Of a DNA stretch of 64,000 nt, positions 9,436 through 16,729 are shown in pieces. Origin of the DNA: Thioalkalivibrio thiocyanoxidans ARh2 (GTDB taxonomy: Bacteria > Pseudomonadota > Gammaproteobacteria > Ectothiorhodospirales > Ectothiorhodospiraceae); NCBI RefSeq assembly GCF_000385215.1, contig NZ_ARQK01000060.1:62001-126000 (forward strand). The letters are read 5' to 3'. The position numbers were made by a program, and so were the translations under genes. Every line of letters starts with the position of its first letter. Within the stretch, counting starts at the first letter, position 1. The notes under the pieces were generated by a model. That model searched no databases. It was not told the DNA's origin and was given only the letters and a program-made list of their open reading frames with translations.

Positions 9436-9662
9436 TGTGGCGAGGGTCCTCCCATCGCCTTGTCCAGCAGCGCCAGCCCTTCCTGTTCCCGGCCTTGTCC
9501 GCGCAGGGCCCGAGCCCGGAAACGGGTTTCCGCGTCGTGTTCGGCAATCATCAGTGTGGCCATCTCGTCCACAAGGCGGTTCACGCTAGTGCCGCGTTCG
9601 CGTGCCAGCGCCTTCAGTCGCTCGTACTTTTCGTCAGGCAAACGTACGGTTAAAGCTGTCAT
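9432..9662 (-). CDS. Ribbon-helix-helix antitoxin
   Basis: 76 residues. The first 45 residues (TALTVRLPDEKYERLKALAR followed by ERGTSVNRLVDEMATLMI) have the beta-strand/two-helix pattern of CopG/Arc-type ribbon-helix-helix DNA-binding proteins. The rest is charged and likely wraps the toxin. The ATG at 9662 overlaps the stop of the PIN gene upstream (ATGA), so the pair is translationally coupled with toxin first. The frame is open further upstream, but that extension is inside the PIN gene. Expected role: neutralise the PIN protein and repress the operon. Confidence 0.8.
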   Translation of the reverse strand: MTALTVRLPDEKYERLKALARERGTSVNRLVDEMATLMIAEHDAETRFRARALRGQGREQEGLALLDKAMGGPSPH

Positions 9663-10060
9663 TTGTGGATTACCTCCAGCAGTTCGGCGGGTTCGAGGAT
9701 ACGAATCTCCGGAAACTGCAGCTCCATCTGGACAAAATCGCGTTGGTTGCGCGTCACAATCATGTGGCAACCGGCTGCTACCGCGAGTTCAATCAGGTGG
9801 TTGTCGCCTTCGTCACGGAGGTTAGGTCGCCATCCAAAGTAGATTCGTGACCATAGGCACCGGGCCGCGAAAATATCCAGCAGGCTCCCTTCAAAAAGCT
9901 CCGAACGACCCAACACATCCTCGTATTCCCGGAACAAGGCGGTGCCCATAACGGGCGTCACGTGCCCTTCGATACATGCACGTATGGTTTGGTTCGCAGG
10001 GCCGATGCCCATGCAGGCGCCGACGAAGACGTTGGTATCGAACACCACCTTCATGAGCAT
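9659..10060 (-). CDS. PIN-domain ribonuclease toxin
   Basis: 133 residues. It opens MLMKVVFDTNVFVGA with the first metal-binding aspartate in DTN, then FREYEDVL with a conserved glutamate, RDEGDNHLIELAVAAGCHMI with the middle acidic pair, and a last aspartate in VTRNQRDF. This is the 'putative toxin component, PIN family' type. PIN toxins cut RNA, often tRNA or rRNA. A second in-frame ATG at 10054 (MKVVF) may be the true start. It precedes its antitoxin, the less common gene order. Confidence 0.82.
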   Translation of the reverse strand: MLMKVVFDTNVFVGACMGIGPANQTIRACIEGHVTPVMGTALFREYEDVLGRSELFEGSLLDIFAARCLWSRIYFGWRPNLRDEGDNHLIELAVAAGCHMIVTRNQRDFVQMELQFPEIRILEPAELLEVIHK

Positions 10061-10137
10061 ATGGTAGCAAAACTGACACCATCAGGCAGGTGCCCGTTTG
10101 TCACGGAACGGTCATGTTTTTGCCACATACTCCAGGC

Positions 10138-10761
10138 ATGACCCTGAGTGTTCGATTGAAGCCAATGCGCTTGACACTGCGCACTCTCATGAACCCGCGG
10201 TGCGCCGTGCGCGATGCGCAGGCGATCGAGCCACCGCCCTGGTGGCAGACCTTTCTGCGCCTGGCGTTCCCGGTGCTGGTGGTCAGCGTGATCGTCAGCC
10301 AGTGGCTGTACCAGATCATCCCGACCGGGCTGCCACCGGAGGCGATGCCGGGCGCATGGGGCTTCGGCGTCTACAGCGTGCTGGCGATGAGCATCGGCGT
10401 GCTGGGCCTGGCCTGGTCGGCGCACTATCTGACCGAACTGTTCCAGGGCTACTCCCATCCGGACCGGGCGATGCTGGCGGTGACCATCGGGCTGCTGCCC
10501 GCCTGGGTGGGCAAGGTCGCCGCCGCCTTTCCCTGGCCCTGGGGCAACACCATCGGGCTTTTGCTGATCCTCTACAGCCTGTGGCTGCTGTACTGGTCGC
10601 TGCGCGGCGTCCTCGGACTGCGCCGCGGCAACCGCATTGGCCTGTTCGTGGCTACCGTCTTCTGCGGCGCCTTCATCGCCCTCATCTTCGGCTGGCTGCT
10701 GATGGACCTGATCCCCGGTGCCACGCCCGAGACCCGCATCGGCACCACCTGGCTGATCTGA
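10138..10761 (+). CDS. Yip1/DUF1282-like inner-membrane protein
   Basis: About 207 residues with five or six membrane helices: a polar N-terminus, a helix at FLRLAFPVLVVSVIVSQWL, then a long amphipathic stretch and helices through GLLPAWVGKV, GLLLILYSLWLLYWSL and FVATVFCGAFIALIFGWLL. The WLLYWSLRG-pattern near residue 160 and the overall spacing resemble Yip1-domain bacterial proteins of unknown function. I chose the ATG at 10138; the frame is open back to 10090 and another ATG lies at 10189. No neighbour suggests a pathway. Confidence 0.6.
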   Translation: MTLSVRLKPMRLTLRTLMNPRCAVRDAQAIEPPPWWQTFLRLAFPVLVVSVIVSQWLYQIIPTGLPPEAMPGAWGFGVYSVLAMSIGVLGLAWSAHYLTELFQGYSHPDRAMLAVTIGLLPAWVGKVAAAFPWPWGNTIGLLLILYSLWLLYWSLRGVLGLRRGNRIGLFVATVFCGAFIALIFGWLLMDLIPGATPETRIGTTWLI

Positions 10762-10785
10762 GATCCCTCGTTCGCCGGATAACAC

Positions 10786-10889
10786 TTGTAGGAGCCCAGC
10801 CCTCTGGGCGATGGGGTGTTGGCCAGCCCTGTGCTGGTCTAATTTTCGTGGACACCTCAATCGGCGAGAGGGCTCGCCTCCTACAGGGG
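10786..10889 (+). repeat. REP-like palindrome, family A, copy 3 (interrupted)
   Basis: The left arm TGTAGGAGCCCAGCCCTCTG-GGCGAT and the right arm ATCGGCGAGAGGGCTCGCCT-CCTACAG match the copies at 8.5 kb. The centre is replaced by about 45 bases that include GGTCTAATTTTCGTGGACAC, which looks like an insertion-sequence end, although this cannot be proved here. It lies in the 0.5-kb gap between the Yip1-like gene and fliC. Confidence 0.7.
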
Positions 10890-11055
10890 GCAATCTGGCA
10901 TTGGCTTCCCACAATGGCTGGGCTGGATTTCGTGCTTGCGTTTCCGTTACGCCGCGCGCCTTCTCTTTTCCGTCCTACCGCGGCCGCCCTGGAAACCGCA
11001 GCGTGACTATCGGGGATGTCGGCGTTGGGAATTGAAGGGGATTCCCGGCGTCGGA

Positions 11056-11092
11056 GATCCCGGTTCTGCGCTTCGCCGCGGCCGGGATGACG
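11056..11092 (+). repeat. Partial copy of dispersed repeat family B
   Basis: GATCCCGGTTCTGCGCTTCG followed by CCGCGGCCGGGATGAC. The same pattern (GATCCCGG...GCCGGGATGACG) ends the two long copies at 16004-16122 and 16504-16625. Confidence 0.7.
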
Positions 11093-11186
11093 ATCTGGGG
11101 GGCGGAATCGGGGTGGCGCCGGAAGGCGGTGCGGTGGGCCGGGTGGCAAGGATTTGCCGGGGGTGAAAAAAATTGAGGCGAAAGGC

Positions 11187-11213
11187 TAAAGGTTCTGTGG
11201 GGGAGGTCGTTAA
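11187..11213 (+). promoter_or_regulatory. Sigma-28 (FliA) promoter of fliC
   Basis: TAAAGGTT, an 11-base spacer, then GTCGTTAA. This matches the FliA consensus TAAAGTTT-N11-GCCGATAA at 13 of 16 positions with exact spacing, and stands 77 bases before the flagellin start. A close variant precedes fliD. Confidence 0.8.
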
Positions 11214-11290
11214 GGGTCCTGAGAGCGGGGATCGGCCCGTTCACCAGAACCGCCCGAGGCGGTGACGAACGACTCTACAGGAGAGCGATC

Positions 11291-12706
11291 ATGTCCCAAG
11301 TAATCAACACCAACGTTCTTTCCCTGAACGCGCAGCGCAACCTGAACAACTCCCAGGGCGCGCTGGCTCAGAGCCTGGAGCGTCTGTCCTCGGGCCTGCG
11401 TATCAACAGCGCCAAGGATGACGCGGCCGGTCTGGCGATTTCCGAGCGCTTCACCTCCCAGATCCGTGGCCTGAACCAGGCAGCGCGCAACGCGAATGAC
11501 GGCATTTCCTTTGCCCAATCTGCAGAAGGTGCGCTGGGTACCGTGAGCGACGCGATGCAGCGTATCCGCGAGCTCGCGGTTCAGGCGGCGAACGACACGA
11601 ACTCCAGTTCGGACCGTGAGGCGCTGAACAACGAGGTGAACCAGCTGGTTGAAGAGATCAACCGGGTAGCCAATTCCACCGAGTTTAACGGTGAAAACAT
11701 CCTGAACGGTGCGCTCGAAACCCTGGTTTTCCAGGTAGGCGCGAACCAGAACCAGACGATCTCGGTGGATGGCGTTGATGCCCGAGGTTCTGAACTTGGG
11801 GCAGACGTGATGGATGGTGTCGCGATTGATGCCGCGGCGCTGTCGAACGGCTCGGACTTCTCCGAACTCACGGATGATCTTACGATTAACGGTGAAGAAA
11901 TCAATCTGAGCGATATCTCCAGCTTCGACGACATCGTTGCAGCGATTAATGCCATGTCCGACGACACCGGTGTAACCGCCGAGCGGAGTAGTGGTCCTGT
12001 TGTGACGGAAGCGCTGGGCTTCACTGGGCCTAATGGCGACCCGGGTGACCATGACGCGACGATCGAAATTAACGGTACCGAGATCGTCATTGACGGAGGC
12101 TCTGATATCGATGATGCAGTCGCCGCTATCAACGCTCAATCGAGCACGACTGGCGTGACGGCTGAGAACGTCGACGGTGATCTGGTCTTTACCTCCGACT
12201 CAGATTTTACCATCGAGATGACCGATACTGGTGGTGATGGTACCGGTCTGGCGATTGGTGACCTTGACGCTGATGAAGACACCGCCGAATTTGTTCAGGG
12301 CATCGACCTGCAAGCCGCGATCGGCACCGGGATTGAAGTGGGCGGCGACGCCGCAGGCGAACTGGGGTTTGACAATGACAATGAAGAAACCCGGACGCTG
12401 AATGATGTGAGCGTTGCGACTCGCGAGGACGCCACGGAGACGATTGGTACGGTCGACCTGGCGTTGCAGCAGATTTCTACGCTGCGTTCCGAGTTGGGTG
12501 CGGTGCAGGTGCGCTTCGAGAACACCATCGCCAACCTGGAGATCTCCTCGGAGAATCTGTCGGCCGCCCGGTCCCGCATCATGGATGCCGACTTTGCCTC
12601 CGAGACCGCCGAGCTGACCCGCGCCCAGGTGCTGCAGCAGGCGGGTACGTCGGTGCTGTCGCAGGCCAACGCCGTTCCGCAGAACGTGCTGGCCCTGCTG
12701 CAGTAA
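11291..12706 (+). CDS. fliC: Flagellin
   Basis: 471 residues. The D0/D1 ends are conserved: MSQVINTNVLSLNAQRNLNN with LSSGLRINSAKDDAAGLAIS at the N-terminus, and ARSRIMDADFASETAELTRA with a C-terminal QNVLALLQ. The central 170-370 region is very acidic and contains two Flagellin_IN-like repeats (INGEEINLSDISSFDDIVAA and INGTEIVIDGGSDIDDAVAA). The acid-rich exposed domain suits a salt-adapted filament. The base composition of this part is lower in GC than the ends, as expected for a fast-evolving surface domain. AGGAG is 7 bases before the ATG, and a FliA promoter is upstream. Confidence 0.96.
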   Translation: MSQVINTNVLSLNAQRNLNNSQGALAQSLERLSSGLRINSAKDDAAGLAISERFTSQIRGLNQAARNANDGISFAQSAEGALGTVSDAMQRIRELAVQAANDTNSSSDREALNNEVNQLVEEINRVANSTEFNGENILNGALETLVFQVGANQNQTISVDGVDARGSELGADVMDGVAIDAAALSNGSDFSELTDDLTINGEEINLSDISSFDDIVAAINAMSDDTGVTAERSSGPVVTEALGFTGPNGDPGDHDATIEINGTEIVIDGGSDIDDAVAAINAQSSTTGVTAENVDGDLVFTSDSDFTIEMTDTGGDGTGLAIGDLDADEDTAEFVQGIDLQAAIGTGIEVGGDAAGELGFDNDNEETRTLNDVSVATREDATETIGTVDLALQQISTLRSELGAVQVRFENTIANLEISSENLSAARSRIMDADFASETAELTRAQVLQQAGTSVLSQANAVPQNVLALLQ

Positions 12707-12780
12707 GCTCGATCACTCGGGCTTCTGGTTGAGGGAGGATGGCGAGAGCGCCATCCTCCCCTTCTGAAGAGGACAGCGAT

Positions 12781-13206
12781 ATGAGTGATGGAATCGGCAG
12801 TATCACATCACCGCTGGTGGCAGTGAACCCGCGCGGGGGCGAGGGGGCCAAGGCCCCGGGTCTCGGTGCGGGTCTTGTTCGTGGCGAGGGGCGGCCGGAG
12901 GCCGTCGCGCGTACGGGCAGTAGCACGGAATCTTCGGCTCCTGGTTCCACCGGACCGGCGATCGAGGCCATGGACATGGCGGAGGTCAACCAGGTGGTGG
13001 AGTCGATCAATTCCTACCTGCAATCCACCAAGCGGGCGCTGGAGTTCAGCGTGGACGACAGCAGCGGCCGCACGGTGATCACGGTGATGGATGGAGAACG
13101 CGAAGAGGTGATCCGCCAGATTCCGCCGGAGGCCGTACTGGCCCTGGTGGAACAGTTCCAGACCGAGCAGGAGCTCGGTGGCACGGGGCTGGCGGACAAG
13201 GCCTGA
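12781..13206 (+). CDS. flaG: FlaG family flagellar protein
   Basis: 141 residues. The first 60 are low-complexity and disordered. The C-terminal half, VNQVVESINSYLQSTKRALE then FSVDDSSGRTVITVMDGERE and EVIRQIPPEAVLALVEQ, is the FlaG domain. FlaG proteins are found between fliC and fliD in polar flagellates and influence filament length. The ATG at 12781 has GAGGA about 8 bases ahead; an upstream in-frame ATG at 12739 lies in leader sequence. A hairpin terminator follows 37 bases after the stop. Confidence 0.88.
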   Translation: MSDGIGSITSPLVAVNPRGGEGAKAPGLGAGLVRGEGRPEAVARTGSSTESSAPGSTGPAIEAMDMAEVNQVVESINSYLQSTKRALEFSVDDSSGRTVITVMDGEREEVIRQIPPEAVLALVEQFQTEQELGGTGLADKA

Positions 13207-13242
13207 CGGCCGTTGTTACATCTGCAAGCGTGATGTGTTGTT

Positions 13243-13274
13243 AAGCCGGGCCCGGCAGCGGGCCCGGCTTTTTT
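13243..13274 (+). terminator. Rho-independent terminator after fliC-flaG
   Basis: AAGCCGGGCCC, loop GGCAGC, GGGCCCGGCTT, then a run of six T overlapping the stem end. It separates the fliC-flaG transcript from fliD, which has its own promoter. Confidence 0.9.
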
Positions 13275-13326
13275 CGTTCCGGCGTCTGGCTTTGACTGCC
13301 TCGCCCCTTCTCGAGCACGCCCTTCA

Positions 13327-13449
13327 TGTCATCCCGGCCGAAGCGCTGGGTAGAGCCAGGATCTTTGGAGGTGGCTTTATCCCGGGCGGCGGGGTTTGCC
13401 ACACGGTGGGAGATCCCGGATACATGCTTTGCAGTTTCCGGGATGACGG
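13327..13449 (+). repeat. Dispersed repeat family B, divergent copy
   Basis: Begins GTCATCCCGGCCGAAGCG and ends CAGTTTCCGGGATGACGGGG, so the terminal parts form an inverted repeat. Inside are ATCCCGG and GGGAGATCCCGGATAC modules as in the copies at 16 kb. A further scrap (GCTTCGCTCGCAATGACGGG) is at 13490-13515. No gene is seen in 13,275-13,578. Confidence 0.65.
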
Positions 13450-13578
13450 GGTTGGGGCTCTGGGATGTTGGTGCCAGATTCTGGAGATTGCTTCGCTTCG
13501 CTCGCAATGACGGGATTTTCCGGGGGATCAAGTCGGGGCGCGGTATGCCGATGTTGAGCCGGTTTTCCTGCGGCGGGC

Positions 13579-13605
13579 TCAAGGTTTGGGCTAGGCTGTC
13601 GTAAT
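13579..13605 (+). promoter_or_regulatory. Sigma-28 (FliA) promoter of fliD operon
   Basis: TCAAGGTT, 11-base spacer, GTCGTAAT. It shares its -10 core GTCGT(T)AA with the fliC promoter and lies 60 bases before the fliD start, which fits late-class control of fliD-fliS-fliT. Confidence 0.65.
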
Positions 13606-13664
13606 AGCGAGTACAAGCACGTGCATGGGGCCCGAGACGTCGGGTGCCGAGGAGCGGAAGGACG

Positions 13665-15014
13665 ATGGCAATCAGTTCACTGGGTGTAGGTTCCGGGCTG
13701 GATCTCAATCAGATCGTCGGGGATCTGGTCAACGCGGAGCGCGCACCGCGCGAGGAGCGTCTGGATCGCCGCGAGCAGAAGGTCGAGGCGCAGATTTCGG
13801 CGTTCGGGGAACTGACCAGCAGCGTTGATCAGGTGGGTTCATCGCTGTCTTCGCTGTCGGGCTTCGAGCCGCAACAGGTGGTGTCGGTGGGCGACGAGAG
13901 TGTCGCCCGCGTCAGCACGGATGGCACGGCCGAGAACCGGAGCTTCTCGCTGGAGGTGGAGCAGCTGGCCCAGGCGGAGATTCGTGCCACCGCATCGGGC
14001 GCGTTCGCCGATGGCGATGAAGAAGTGGGGGCCGGGCAACTCACGATTCAGGTGGGCGATAACGACGTTACGCTGGATATCGAGGAGGGCATGTCCCTTC
14101 GCGATGTACGCGACGCGATCAACGAGTCCGGCGCGGGTGTTGCGGCGTCCATCGTGAACGACGAGAACGGCGCCCGGCTCGTCTTCGAGTCGAACGAGAC
14201 CGGGGCGGCGAACACGATTGATGTTTCGGTAACCGGGGGCACGGCCGAAGGGCTGGGCCGGCTGGAAAACACCGAGGTGGCGCGTGCCGCGCAGGATGCG
14301 CGCGCGTTCATCAACGGTCTGGAGATCAACAGCGCCAGCAATACCCTGGACAACGCGATTGATGGGGTGGAGATCGAGCTGACCGGTACCTCCGGCGGGG
14401 CGCCGACCACGGTTTCGATCGAGGAAGACCGCGACGAACTCCAGGAGTTGCTGGAGGGCTTTGTCGAGAACTACAACGCGTTGGTGGGGCAGACCAGCCA
14501 GCTGACGAGTTTTGATCCGGAATCGGACGAAGACTCTGTACTCACCGGCGACAGCACGGTGCGCAACATCCGCAGCCGCCTCGGCAACGCCTTGATGGGC
14601 ACTGCTCAGGTGCCGGAAGCGACGGCCTCGACCTTCGCCGAGCTGGGCATCGTTTCCAACCGCGACGGCACTCTGAGTTTCGACTCCAGCCGGTTCAACG
14701 AGGCGCTGGATCGTGACGGTTTCGAAACCGTAGCCGACGTGGTGCGCGACATCAGCGGCCAGATGGAAGGGATTGCGAACAGCTTCACGGGGCGTGATGG
14801 CCTGATTGCGGCGCGTACCGATGGGCTGCAGGGCGAACTGAGCCGGATCAGCTCGCAACGCGAGGACCTTGACGCGCGCATGGAGCAGCTGGAACAGCGT
14901 CTTGTCCGCCAGTTTTCGCGAATGGACCAGATGGTGGCAAAGATGCAGAGCACGGGCGATTACCTGACCAACCAGCTGGCGAACATGCCGCTGGCGAACA
15001 ACAACTCTCGTTGA
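13665..15014 (+). CDS. fliD: Flagellar hook-associated protein 2 (filament cap)
   Basis: 449 residues. N-terminal FliD domain: AISSLGVGSGLDLNQIVGDL with a following heptad-rich helix (QKVEAQISAFGELTSSVDQV). The C-terminal coiled-coil FliD domain runs through residues 245-445, with VENYNALVGQTSQLT and a final DQMVAKMQSTGDYLTNQLAN. The cap protein sits at the filament tip and inserts flagellin subunits. The protein is strongly acidic in its middle. The ATG at 13665 has GGAAG 4-8 bases before it; the extra in-frame codons upstream are leader. Confidence 0.95.
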   Translation: MAISSLGVGSGLDLNQIVGDLVNAERAPREERLDRREQKVEAQISAFGELTSSVDQVGSSLSSLSGFEPQQVVSVGDESVARVSTDGTAENRSFSLEVEQLAQAEIRATASGAFADGDEEVGAGQLTIQVGDNDVTLDIEEGMSLRDVRDAINESGAGVAASIVNDENGARLVFESNETGAANTIDVSVTGGTAEGLGRLENTEVARAAQDARAFINGLEINSASNTLDNAIDGVEIELTGTSGGAPTTVSIEEDRDELQELLEGFVENYNALVGQTSQLTSFDPESDEDSVLTGDSTVRNIRSRLGNALMGTAQVPEATASTFAELGIVSNRDGTLSFDSSRFNEALDRDGFETVADVVRDISGQMEGIANSFTGRDGLIAARTDGLQGELSRISSQREDLDARMEQLEQRLVRQFSRMDQMVAKMQSTGDYLTNQLANMPLANNNSR

Positions 15015-15055
15015 TAACTGCCGCCAGGCGGTGAATGGATAACGGAGAAACGCAG

Positions 15056-15469
15056 ATGTACGGACCGGGCATGAATCGAGGGGTGAACCAGTACCGGCAG
15101 TCCGGCGCGCTGGCCGAGGCGCAGGTGGCCGATCCGCACCGATTGATCCAGATGCTTTTCGAGGGTGCACTGGAGCGGATTGCGGTCGCCAAGGGCGCGA
15201 TGCAGCAGGGCAACGTGAGCCTGAAGGGCGAGAAGATCGGCAAGGCGATCGACATCGTCGAGTCACTGCGTTCGGTGCTGGACCACAAGCACAACCCTGA
15301 ACTGTCCGGCAACCTGGATGCGCTGTATCAGTACATGAGCCGTCGTCTGCTGGAAGGTAATGCCCAGAACGATCCGGCGGCGCTGGACGAGGTGGCCAAG
15401 CTGCTGCGCGAGATCAAGGCCGGCTGGGACGAGATTCCGCCCGAGGAACGCCAGCGCAAGGCCGGTTGA
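15056..15469 (+). CDS. fliS: Flagellin chaperone FliS
   Basis: 137 residues, a helical bundle protein: NQYRQSGALAEAQVADPHRL then IQMLFEGALERIAVAKGAMQ, KGEKIGKAIDIVESLRSVLD and LDALYQYMSRRLLEGNAQND are the family's conserved helices. FliS binds the flagellin C-terminus in the cytoplasm and prevents premature polymerisation. GGAG lies 9 bases before the ATG at 15056; an ATG at 15035 is possible but adds only a few residues. Confidence 0.94.
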   Translation: MYGPGMNRGVNQYRQSGALAEAQVADPHRLIQMLFEGALERIAVAKGAMQQGNVSLKGEKIGKAIDIVESLRSVLDHKHNPELSGNLDALYQYMSRRLLEGNAQNDPAALDEVAKLLREIKAGWDEIPPEERQRKAG

Positions 15470-15518
15470 GGCCGCTGCACTTGACCGTGCACCTGCCGCG
15501 TGGTGTCGTGCGCCGATC

Positions 15519-15902
15519 ATGACGACAAACGATGCGGGTACAGAGGACTCCGGTGCAACGCTGGAGGATGCGGTGGAGGCCGTACGCGGCCTGATGGATC
15601 AGGCTATCCGCGAAGAAGACTGGGATCGCCTGGAAGAGCTGGACCTGAAGGCGCGTGTGCTGGTCGAGCGCGCCTTTGGCGAGGAGCCCGTACCGTTGCG
15701 TGATGACACGGGCGATGCCCTGCGCAGCGCCCTGGAGCGCCTGTCGGCGTTCTATGAAGAAACCGTCCCGATCCTGGCCGAACGCCGCGGCGATGCCAGC
15801 CGCCAGTTGCGTGAGCTGCGAGCGGGGCGCAAGGGCACGAACGCCTACGAGAACACCCGCCGTAATTCCATGCGCTCCGGGCCGATGAAGCCCGGCGGCT
15901 GA
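15519..15902 (+). CDS. fliT: FliT-like flagellar export chaperone
   Basis: 127 residues, almost all helix-forming, with LEDAVEAVRGLMDQAIREED followed by WDRLEELDLKARVLVERAF and a second long helix ALRSALERLSAFYEETVPIL. Sequence identity to classical FliT is not obvious by eye. The position directly after fliS (49-base gap), size and helical content are typical of FliT, the FliD chaperone. No strong ribosome-binding site is visible at the ATG, so coupling with fliS is likely. Confidence 0.7.
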   Translation: MTTNDAGTEDSGATLEDAVEAVRGLMDQAIREEDWDRLEELDLKARVLVERAFGEEPVPLRDDTGDALRSALERLSAFYEETVPILAERRGDASRQLRELRAGRKGTNAYENTRRNSMRSGPMKPGG

Positions 15903-16003
15903 ATCGCAGGTTCAATCGGTACCTGATGTCCCGGATGCGGCCGAGGTAGGTCGCTACTTGCTCAGCGTTCGGTTCGAGTCTTTGCCCTCGTGACCCCCCT
16001 CTC

Positions 16004-16122
16004 GTCATCCCGGAAACTGCGAAGCGGTTATCCGGGATCTCATGCGTTGGGCTTGGGCAGACCGTTGGGTTCTGTCTGACGCGGAGATCCCGGCTCTCCG
16101 CTGCGCTGCGGCCGGGATGACG
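16004..16122 (+). repeat. Dispersed repeat family B, long copy 1 (left of GIY-YIG gene)
   Basis: A 119-base unit: GTCATCCCGGAAACTGCGAA, then GCGGTTATCCGGGATCTC, a centre with GGGCAGACCGTTGGG and at the end GAGATCCCGGCTCTCCGCTG followed by GGCCGGGATGACGG. The unit is repeated in the same orientation at 16504-16625 with roughly 85% identity. Its ends are inverted (GTCATCCCGG/CCGGGATGAC). Confidence 0.85.
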
Positions 16123-16149
16123 GTGGGGCGACCGCGGGTCATGGCAGTG

Positions 16150-16440
16150 TTAGAAGAGGCCTTCGTAGAGGTCCTGCCAGGTAGGGTTATCGCGTTCGAT
16201 GAGGTGGATTTTCCAGGGGCGGTGCCAGCGTTTGATCTGCTTTTCGCGGAGGATGGCTTCGTCCATTTGGGCGTGCTGCTCGAACCAGACGAGGAAGTGT
16301 AGGCGGTAGCGTTGAGTGAAGCCGGGTACCAGGTCCTGCCGGTGCTGGGTGATGCGGGCGGGCAGGTTGCTCGTGACGCCGGTGTAGAGCGTGCCGTGGG
16401 GGCGGTTGGTGAGGATATAGACGGCGGGGTGTCTCTCCAT
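16150..16440 (-). CDS. Small GIY-YIG nuclease-domain protein
   Basis: 96 residues consisting only of a GIY-YIG domain. The motif appears as VYILTNRPHGTLYTGVTSNL (GIY is YIL, YIG is YTG), followed by the conserved arginine in PARITQHRQ and a glutamate in AILREKQIKRWHRPWK. Family members are single-strand-nicking or structure-specific nucleases, often annotated as endo/excinuclease-like (YhbQ group); most have no proven role. The ATG at 16440 is chosen because the domain begins there. The gene is bracketed by two directly repeated family-B units (16004-16122 and 16504-16625), which suggests it travelled or was duplicated with them. Confidence 0.85.
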   Translation of the reverse strand: MERHPAVYILTNRPHGTLYTGVTSNLPARITQHRQDLVPGFTQRYRLHFLVWFEQHAQMDEAILREKQIKRWHRPWKIHLIERDNPTWQDLYEGLF

Positions 16441-16503
16441 GGTTCGCGTCCTTGCGAGGCCAGGGTTTGAGTGTGCCATAGATGTTCTCGTCGATGAGGA
16501 CGC

Positions 16504-16625
16504 TGTCATCCCGGAAACCGCGTTGCGGTTATCCGGGATCTCTGGCGCCGGGGTTTGGGCAGACCGTTGGGGTCGGTCTGGCGCTGGAGATCCCGGCTCT
16601 CCGCTTCGCTACGGCCGGGATGACG
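16504..16625 (+). repeat. Dispersed repeat family B, long copy 2 (right of GIY-YIG gene)
   Basis: Same module order as 16004-16122: GTCATCCCGGAAACCGCGTT, CGGTTATCCGGGATCTC, GGGCAGACCGTTGGGGTC, GAGATCCCGGCTCTCCGCTT, GGCCGGGATGACG. Another GGGATGAC scrap follows at 16646-16655. Confidence 0.85.
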
Positions 16626-16729
16626 TGGTTGGGAGGGCCGCGGTCGGGATGACGGGGTTTTGGAGGAATGCGGCAGGGCTGGCTGGGGTTCGGCGGTGTC
16701 GGGCGGGGCGGTTGGGTGTTGTGGGCGCG

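Noticed and set aside
10820-10865. Complete insertion sequence in the third REP copy
   Set aside because: Only about 45 bases with an IS-like end; no transposase and no second end.
11141-11160. Sigma-54 promoter TGGCAAGGATTTGCC before fliC
   Set aside because: The GG-GC spacing is one base short, while a perfect-spacing sigma-28 promoter lies 40 bases further on.
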